Shown piece by piece: positions 4,456 through 8,207 of a stretch of DNA of 8,207 bases. Position numbers and translations under genes: made by a program. How positions within the stretch are numbered: position 1 is the first letter of the stretch; each line of letters opens with the position of its first letter. Under the pieces are notes generated by a model, which had not been told where the DNA came from, did not search any database, and worked only from the letters and a program-made list of their open reading frames with translations. Origin of the DNA: Methanoregula sp. (GTDB taxonomy: Archaea; Halobacteriota; Methanomicrobia; Methanomicrobiales; Methanospirillaceae); the NCBI GenBank assembly GCA_013331015.1, contig DUHF01000243.1, positions 1-8,207 of the forward strand, in the 5' to 3' direction.

Positions 4456-5883
4456 TTAGTCCTGTAACGGGTGGTTGTTCTTATCCCCTCGCCCGATACC
4501 CTTGTAAACAAACCCTTCACGGATGTAAGCATCGGGATCCACCATGTTCCGCCCATCGACGATGACCGGGTGCTTCTTTGCGGACATCTGTTTCAGTACT
4601 TTCGGATTTAAGATCCTGTACTGGGAATGCCCGGCGAAGATCACAATTGCATCTGCGCCCCTGATCGCTTCTGCAACTACCGGAACAATCGGAACACCGG
4701 GATATTCAGGTACATAGGGATCGTGGACCGTGACCGTGGCACCCTCCCGGAGCAGGAGATCCCGGAACGGTTCGGCCGGGGTGTTCCGCGTATCGTCAGA
4801 GTTTGCCAAAAACGCCCAGCCGAGCAGGGCCACCTTTGCGCCTTTCAGCGGGGTTCCTGCCCGCTCCAGCGCGTCCCTGGTGAGCCGGAACATGTGGGTG
4901 GGCATGAAGTCGTTGATCCGCCGGGCAAGGACATAGAGCGACGGTTCCCCCTCCGGGTAATCGAGCAGGTCTTTACCCAGCACCTGAACACCCCGCTCGA
5001 GATGGTAGGTGTCCTTGGTCAGGCAGTGCCCGCCAACCCCGGCACCGGGCCAGAGCATGGCGCGGGTGATCCCTTCGCCTTTGAGACTGTCGATGCCGGT
5101 CCGCACATCATAGACATTGATCCCCATCGCCTCGCAGTACAGCGCGAGCTCGTTGATGGCCGCAATCTGGAGGTCGCGGAAGGTGTTCTCCGCGGTCTTG
5201 GTCACTTCTGCGGCGGTTGCGGTCATCGGGATGACCTTCCCGAGCGTCAGCACCGGTGAATAAAGTTCTGTTGCACGCTGTGTGCTCACCGCATCGATAC
5301 CCCCGACACACCGGTCGTGCTCCTGGATATTCCGGATCAGCCGGCCCACCATCACCCGCTCAGGGGCATGGGCGAGGGCAAAGTCGGTGCCGGCGGTCAA
5401 CCCGGACTCCTGTTCCAGGATCTCCCGGGCAAACCCTGCCGTGCTCCCCGGAGTGACGGTGGATTCAAGGACTACGAGCATCCCCGGTTTTACGTTTTGG
5501 CCAACATGGCAGAGACCCTCCCGGAGCGCCGAGAAGTCGGGGAGGAGATCCTCCTTGTTCAAAAACGGCGTCTGGATAGAGAGCGCCACGGCATCCAGAT
5601 CTGCAATCTTTGAAAAATCAGAAGTGCACTGGAATTTTTTGGCGGATACGACTTTTTGTAAGAGTTCCTCAAGGCCTGGTTCCTCCCCCTTGAGCGGGCT
5701 CTCACCCCGGTTCAGCATCGCGATCTTGTATCCCGATGACGGGGAATCGCGCTGGAACCCGTAAACGGTATCGAACTGCGGCGAACTCGCAAACAGGGCT
5801 GCTGCCGGTATCCCGACATACCCCATCCCGATAACCCCGATCTTCTTAATCGGGCCTCTTTTCCTTATGATATCTTCAAGCAT
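4456..5883 (-). CDS. wecC: UDP-N-acetylhexosamine 6-dehydrogenase (WecC/WbpA family)
   Basis: A 475-residue NAD-dependent UDP-sugar dehydrogenase that oxidises C6 of a UDP-HexNAc to the uronic acid in two steps. The N-terminal Rossmann domain has GMGYVG at residues 19-24 after a short 12-residue extension. Conserved features are ESTVTPGST (140-148), APERV (173-177), EVTKTAENTFRD (226-237, with catalytic K229), and the nucleophile C287 in GVGGHCLTKD (282-291). The C-terminal UDP-binding domain carries LLGWAFLANSDDTRNTPA (353-370) and VHDPYV (386-391). Archaeal relatives are annotated as UDP-N-acetyl-D-mannosaminuronate dehydrogenase. The neighbouring 3-dehydrogenase and 3-aminotransferase also allow a WbpA-type role on UDP-GlcNAc or a 3-amino derivative. 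The ATG at 5883 follows GAGG on the - strand with about 7 nt spacing. It is the last gene of the operon, 20 bp after the preceding stop. It is somewhat longer than E. coli WecC (about 420 residues). Confidence 0.9.
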   Translation of the reverse strand: MLEDIIRKRGPIKKIGVIGMGYVGIPAAALFASSPQFDTVYGFQRDSPSSGYKIAMLNRGESPLKGEEPGLEELLQKVVSAKKFQCTSDFSKIADLDAVALSIQTPFLNKEDLLPDFSALREGLCHVGQNVKPGMLVVLESTVTPGSTAGFAREILEQESGLTAGTDFALAHAPERVMVGRLIRNIQEHDRCVGGIDAVSTQRATELYSPVLTLGKVIPMTATAAEVTKTAENTFRDLQIAAINELALYCEAMGINVYDVRTGIDSLKGEGITRAMLWPGAGVGGHCLTKDTYHLERGVQVLGKDLLDYPEGEPSLYVLARRINDFMPTHMFRLTRDALERAGTPLKGAKVALLGWAFLANSDDTRNTPAEPFRDLLLREGATVTVHDPYVPEYPGVPIVPVVAEAIRGADAIVIFAGHSQYRILNPKVLKQMSAKKHPVIVDGRNMVDPDAYIREGFVYKGIGRGDKNNHPLQD

Positions 5884-5903
5884 GGTCTGCCTCAGTAAAA
5901 AAA

Positions 5904-6809
5904 TTAGTTCAGGTCAGCGAGTATGCGCTCGCACACCTTCAGGTTACTTATCGCCTGATCGGGGGTGATGGGGAATGGGCTGTTTTCGGATACGCAGTCG
6001 ATGAACGTACCCAGTTCGCGCTTCAAGGGCTCGAGCCTGTTCACCATCACCTTCTCGATGATATTCTCCTGCACGTACCGTTCTGCCTCAAACTGGTACT
6101 GCCCGGGTTTCCGGTAGATGGTCACTTCCTGCGCCATGAAATCGCCTTCAATGGTGAAGTCCTCCTCCTCGATATAGATCATCCGGATCTTCTTTGAGGA
6201 CTTGCGGCTTGCGGACAGGCTTACCGGGAGGTTTTCGCATTTCATAAGCACGCTGCAAACGTCAGCAGTGCCGGCACTGTGGAGTTCCGCGGGCTCGCAG
6301 AAGAGGGTGAGGAGGATATCGATATCATGGATCATCAGGTCTTCCACCACCGTGCTTCCGGTCACCCGGGCCGATGCGGGGTTGTGCCGCTTCATCTCGA
6401 CATACAGGGGATTCCGGATGATCTTTTTGATCTCCCCGACAATGGGGTTGAACCGCTCGATATGCCCAACACCGATGACAATACCCGGTGGTGCAGACCG
6501 CATCAGTTCTGTTGCCTCTGCTGCCGTTGCTGCAAGGGGTTTTTCGATAAGAACCGATCTCTTCTGCCGGAATACCTCGCGGACAACGCTCGTGTGGAGG
6601 GGGGTGGGCACGCACACGCTGACCGCATCCACAGCGTCAAGGAGTCCAGCTATGGCTGAATGGACAACCGCGCCGTGCTGTTCCCCGATTGCCCGTGCCC
6701 CCGCGGTGTTGACATCAAAGACATGCACCGTATCCACACTTTTCAGTTCGGAATAGACCCGGACATGGTTCTTCCCCATCGTCCCGACACCAATAACACC
6801 GACATCCAT
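5904..6809 (-). CDS. Gfo/Idh/MocA oxidoreductase, probable UDP-N-acetylglucosamine 3-dehydrogenase
   Basis: A 301-residue NAD(P)-dependent sugar oxidoreductase. The Rossmann motif GVGTMGKNH is at residues 7-15, the family signature EKP at 89-91, GHIERFNP at 115-122, and the likely catalytic/substrate segment VEDLMIHDIDI at 155-165, with H161 in the usual position. The GHxERFNP and DLxxHDxD pattern is characteristic of the branch that oxidises the C3 hydroxyl of UDP-GlcNAc to the 3-keto sugar (as GnnA, WbpB and archaeal EC 1.1.1.374 enzymes). Its ATG follows the aminotransferase TAG with no intervening base, so the pair is surely co-transcribed and probably translationally coupled. That pairing supports oxidation followed by transamination at C3. 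A T7 tract follows its stop within the operon, so some transcripts may end before the last gene. The exact substrate is inferred. Confidence 0.87.
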   Translation of the reverse strand: MDVGVIGVGTMGKNHVRVYSELKSVDTVHVFDVNTAGARAIGEQHGAVVHSAIAGLLDAVDAVSVCVPTPLHTSVVREVFRQKRSVLIEKPLAATAAEATELMRSAPPGIVIGVGHIERFNPIVGEIKKIIRNPLYVEMKRHNPASARVTGSTVVEDLMIHDIDILLTLFCEPAELHSAGTADVCSVLMKCENLPVSLSASRKSSKKIRMIYIEEEDFTIEGDFMAQEVTIYRKPGQYQFEAERYVQENIIEKVMVNRLEPLKRELGTFIDCVSENSPFPITPDQAISNLKVCERILADLN

Positions 6810-7904
6810 CTAGCTCACCGTATTGATCGTATCGCAGATATAGGCAACTTCCTTCTGGTCGAGCAGCGGGTGTACCGGGAGGCTGAGCACGGATGAAGCA
6901 AGCCTGGTTGAGACCGGGCAGGGATCCGGGTCATACTCCTGGAAATACAGGGGCTGGCGATGGATGGGTGTGGGGTAATGCACGGCAGATCCGATCCCCT
7001 TTGAGGACAGGTACTTCATGAATCCCTGGCGGTTTAAGGAAAACTCATCAGTGAGCCGGATAACGTACTGGTGGTAGACATGCTGCATGCCGGGTGCAGT
7101 TGTCGGGGTCAACAGACCTTTGGCCGAGAGATGCGTTTGATAATATTCCGCATTTTTCCGGCGGCGCATGTTGAACTTATCCAGTTTTTTGAGTTGCACA
7201 AGGCCAAGAGCTGCAGCCATGTCGGTCATGCGGTAGTTGTAACCAAGACGGGTGTGGTGGTACTTCTCGGACTGGCCGTGGCTGATGATGAGCCGCAGGC
7301 GCTCGGCTGACTGCTTGTCACGGGTAGTAATCATGCCCCCTTCACCGGTTGTCATGTTCTTGGTTGCATAAAACGAGAAACATCCCATCCGGCCAAAACT
7401 CCCCGTCCTTTCTCCATTGCAGACCGCCCCGTGTGCCTGTGCCGCATCCTCGATGAGGATCAGGTTGCGGCTCTCACAGATCTCCTGGACTGCACGGACA
7501 TCGAACGGCTGGCCGAACAGGTGAACGCCGAGAACTGCTTTGGTTTTTGGGGTAATCCGCTCAGTAACCTGCTCCGGGCTGATGGTGAACGTGTTCTCAT
7601 CCACATCGGCAAAGACGGGTTTTGCCCCGCACATGGAGACTGATGAGGCGGTGGCGATGAACGAGAACGATGGGACAATAACCTCGTCCCCCGGCCCCAC
7701 CTCCGCTGCAAGAAGGGCTGCGTGAAGAGCGGCTGTCCCGTTGTTGATCGCAACTGCATAGGAGCTGCCGCAGTAATCGGCAAATGCCTGTTCGAATTCG
7801 CAAACCCGTTCACCGGCCGCAAGCATGCCGGATTCAAGGACTGCCGTCACGGCCGATATCTCGTCCTGGCCGATTGCCGGCCGCGCTATTGGTATATGTT
7901 CCAC
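6810..7904 (-). CDS. DegT/DnrJ/EryC1 family PLP-dependent sugar aminotransferase
   Basis: A 364-residue enzyme of normal length for the family. Markers in order: the N-terminal IPIARPAIGQDEI; NNGTAALHAAL (54-64), which binds the cofactor phosphate; VPSFSFIATASSV (77-89); EDAAQAHGA (152-160), with D153 contacting the PLP pyridine nitrogen; the Schiff-base lysine K182 in SFYATKNMTTGEGG (177-190); and GYNYRMTDMAAALG (221-234). It would transfer an amino group, usually from glutamate, to a keto sugar nucleotide. With the downstream 3-dehydrogenase the most likely product is a UDP-2-acetamido-3-amino sugar (WbpE/GnnB type). The start is a GTG at 7904 with GAGG eight nt upstream; the nearest in-frame ATG is well inside the conserved fold. 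It is the first gene of the operon and diverges from pyrB. Confidence 0.92.
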   Translation of the reverse strand: MEHIPIARPAIGQDEISAVTAVLESGMLAAGERVCEFEQAFADYCGSSYAVAINNGTAALHAALLAAEVGPGDEVIVPSFSFIATASSVSMCGAKPVFADVDENTFTISPEQVTERITPKTKAVLGVHLFGQPFDVRAVQEICESRNLILIEDAAQAHGAVCNGERTGSFGRMGCFSFYATKNMTTGEGGMITTRDKQSAERLRLIISHGQSEKYHHTRLGYNYRMTDMAAALGLVQLKKLDKFNMRRRKNAEYYQTHLSAKGLLTPTTAPGMQHVYHQYVIRLTDEFSLNRQGFMKYLSSKGIGSAVHYPTPIHRQPLYFQEYDPDPCPVSTRLASSVLSLPVHPLLDQKEVAYICDTINTVS

Positions 7905-7912
7905 AAAGGGTT

Positions 7913-7916
7913 CCTC
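7913..7916 (-). promoter_or_regulatory. Ribosome-binding site deciding the GTG start of the aminotransferase
   Basis: On the - strand AGAGGAA precedes the GTG at 7904 with an 8-nt gap from GAGG. This good spacing supports the non-ATG start. Confidence 0.65.
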
Positions 7917-7922
7917 TTTTTT

Positions 7923-8117
7923 TTACCAGAGAGTGCTCTTAAAAAATGCGTAATGATCCAATAATATCATTCCTGTCAGAACAGGGAAGAGACAAAAAAC
8001 GTATCCGTCCCATTCCATAGCCCCGGGGTCGGACAAAAGATAGGTAATTACGGCAGGAAGGAAATATACTCGTACAACGAAGCCGGGAGGGATGAGGACG
8101 CAACACATCATTTCCAT
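7923..8117 (-). CDS. Possible small two-helix membrane protein, doubtful
   Basis: A 64-codon open frame from an ATG at 8117 (other in-frame ATGs at 8111, 8108 and 8018) to a TAA at 7923-7925, ending 18 nt before the aminotransferase GTG. The product would have two hydrophobic stretches, FVVRVYFLPAVITYLLS and GYVFCLFPVLTGMILL, joined by the short turn DPGAMEWD, like a membrane hairpin. Against it: its 5' end runs antisense across the pyrB start, it fills a divergent promoter region, and no clear ribosome-binding site is seen. T-rich sequence can produce hydrophobic frames by chance. Confidence 0.15.
   Translation of the reverse strand: MEMMCCVLIPPGFVVRVYFLPAVITYLLSDPGAMEWDGYVFCLFPVLTGMILLDHYAFFKSTLW
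7961..7968 (-). promoter_or_regulatory. Candidate TATA box for the nucleotide-sugar operon
   Basis: GATATTAT on the - strand would place a start site near 7940 and give a leader of about 35 nt that contains the GAGG site. A second T/A-rich candidate, TTTTTTAAG at 7939-7947, would start close to 7917 and barely include that site. Nearby, CCTGT and ACAGG (7972-7985) form a small inverted repeat just upstream. The call is weak. Confidence 0.25.
8062..8069 (+). promoter_or_regulatory. Candidate TATA box of pyrB
   Basis: AAATATAC is centred about 26 bp before the pyrB ATG at 8092, the distance at which archaeal TFB/TBP-dependent transcription normally starts. Purine-rich AGGAAGG just upstream could serve as the BRE. 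If used, the transcript would begin at or next to the start codon. Confidence 0.4.
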
Positions 8118-8207
8118 CAAGGATTTTGACCGGGAGGGGATCGACAGTCTCCTTAACAAGGCAGCATTGATCGACAGGGAAAAAGGCAGGTCGGATGCCC
8201 TGAACGG
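8092..8207 (+). CDS. pyrB: Aspartate carbamoyltransferase catalytic subunit, N-terminal part
   Basis: The first 38 codons are visible and the gene runs off the window. The N-terminus, M-R-T-Q followed by HIISIKDFDREGIDSLLNKA, matches the conserved beginning of archaeal PyrB (H-[VI]-IS-x-x-D at the start, then an acidic helix). The enzyme condenses carbamoyl phosphate with aspartate in the second step of de novo pyrimidine synthesis; the carbamoyl phosphate-binding STRT motif would lie beyond the window. ATG 8092 is the only sensible start, since no in-frame start codon exists in the preceding 30 bases. GGGAGG at 8085-8090 is only 1 nt from the ATG, too close for ordinary use. The gene diverges from the sugar operon across a 187-bp spacer. 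Confidence 0.85.
   Translation, partial: MRTQHIISIKDFDREGIDSLLNKAALIDREKGRSDALN

Noticed and set aside
4627..5764. Several frames on the + strand opposite the 6-dehydrogenase gene
   Set aside because: They are shadows of a well-conserved gene: GC-rich codon bias opens the opposite frames.

Overview
The window looks like a piece of chromosome from a methanogenic euryarchaeon, most likely of the Methanomicrobiales. The signs are an archaeal-type NAC, an archaeal TrmI, a RecJ-like DHH phosphoesterase, archaeal-style T-tract terminators, GTG as well as ATG starts, and GC-rich core genes. The lineage is inferred from gene content and protein style; no database was searched.

Layout. (1) Bases 1-1807, + strand: a tight, overlapping information-processing operon: the 3' end of a DHH/DHHA1 phosphoesterase, a PUA-domain RNA-binding protein, the nascent polypeptide-associated complex protein, and a tRNA (adenine-N1)-methyltransferase, ending in a T8 tract. 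(2) Bases 1821-2450, - strand: an AT-rich, convergent hypothetical gene with a HEPN-like R-x4-H motif, unlike its neighbours in base composition. (3) Bases 2451-2723: a non-coding spacer with a 9-bp hairpin and a 39-bp GC-rich folding element. (4) Bases 2724-3590, + strand: a solitary protein with a CARF-like N-terminal domain and a C-terminal winged helix, with no CRISPR array or cas gene in view. (5) Bases 3591-4455: about 865 bp without a convincing gene. It holds an 18-bp perfect palindrome, a degenerate tandem repeat of about 32 bp, and, inserted in one repeat unit, a 467-bp non-autonomous transposable element (3826-4292) with perfect 13-bp terminal inverted repeats and an exact 8-bp target-site duplication. 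The element contains a 38/39 inverted copy of the GC-rich element at 2603-2641. (6) Bases 4456-7904, - strand: a three-gene nucleotide-sugar operon transcribed in the order DegT-type aminotransferase, Gfo/Idh/MocA dehydrogenase, UDP-HexNAc 6-dehydrogenase. (7) Bases 7905-8091: a divergent promoter region. (8) Bases 8092 to the end, + strand: the first 38 codons of aspartate carbamoyltransferase, pyrB.

How the parts work together. The first operon joins nucleic-acid metabolism with tRNA modification and nascent-chain handling. The sugar operon has the 3-oxidation, 3-amination and 6-oxidation enzymes for a 2,3-diamino uronic acid sugar nucleotide, the kind used in archaeal N-glycans and surface polymers. 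The N-acetyltransferase expected for that pathway is not in the window. The stretch from about 1820 to 4450 looks like an accessory island between two core segments. The most notable new object is the structured MITE-like element, whose insertion can be reconstructed base by base.
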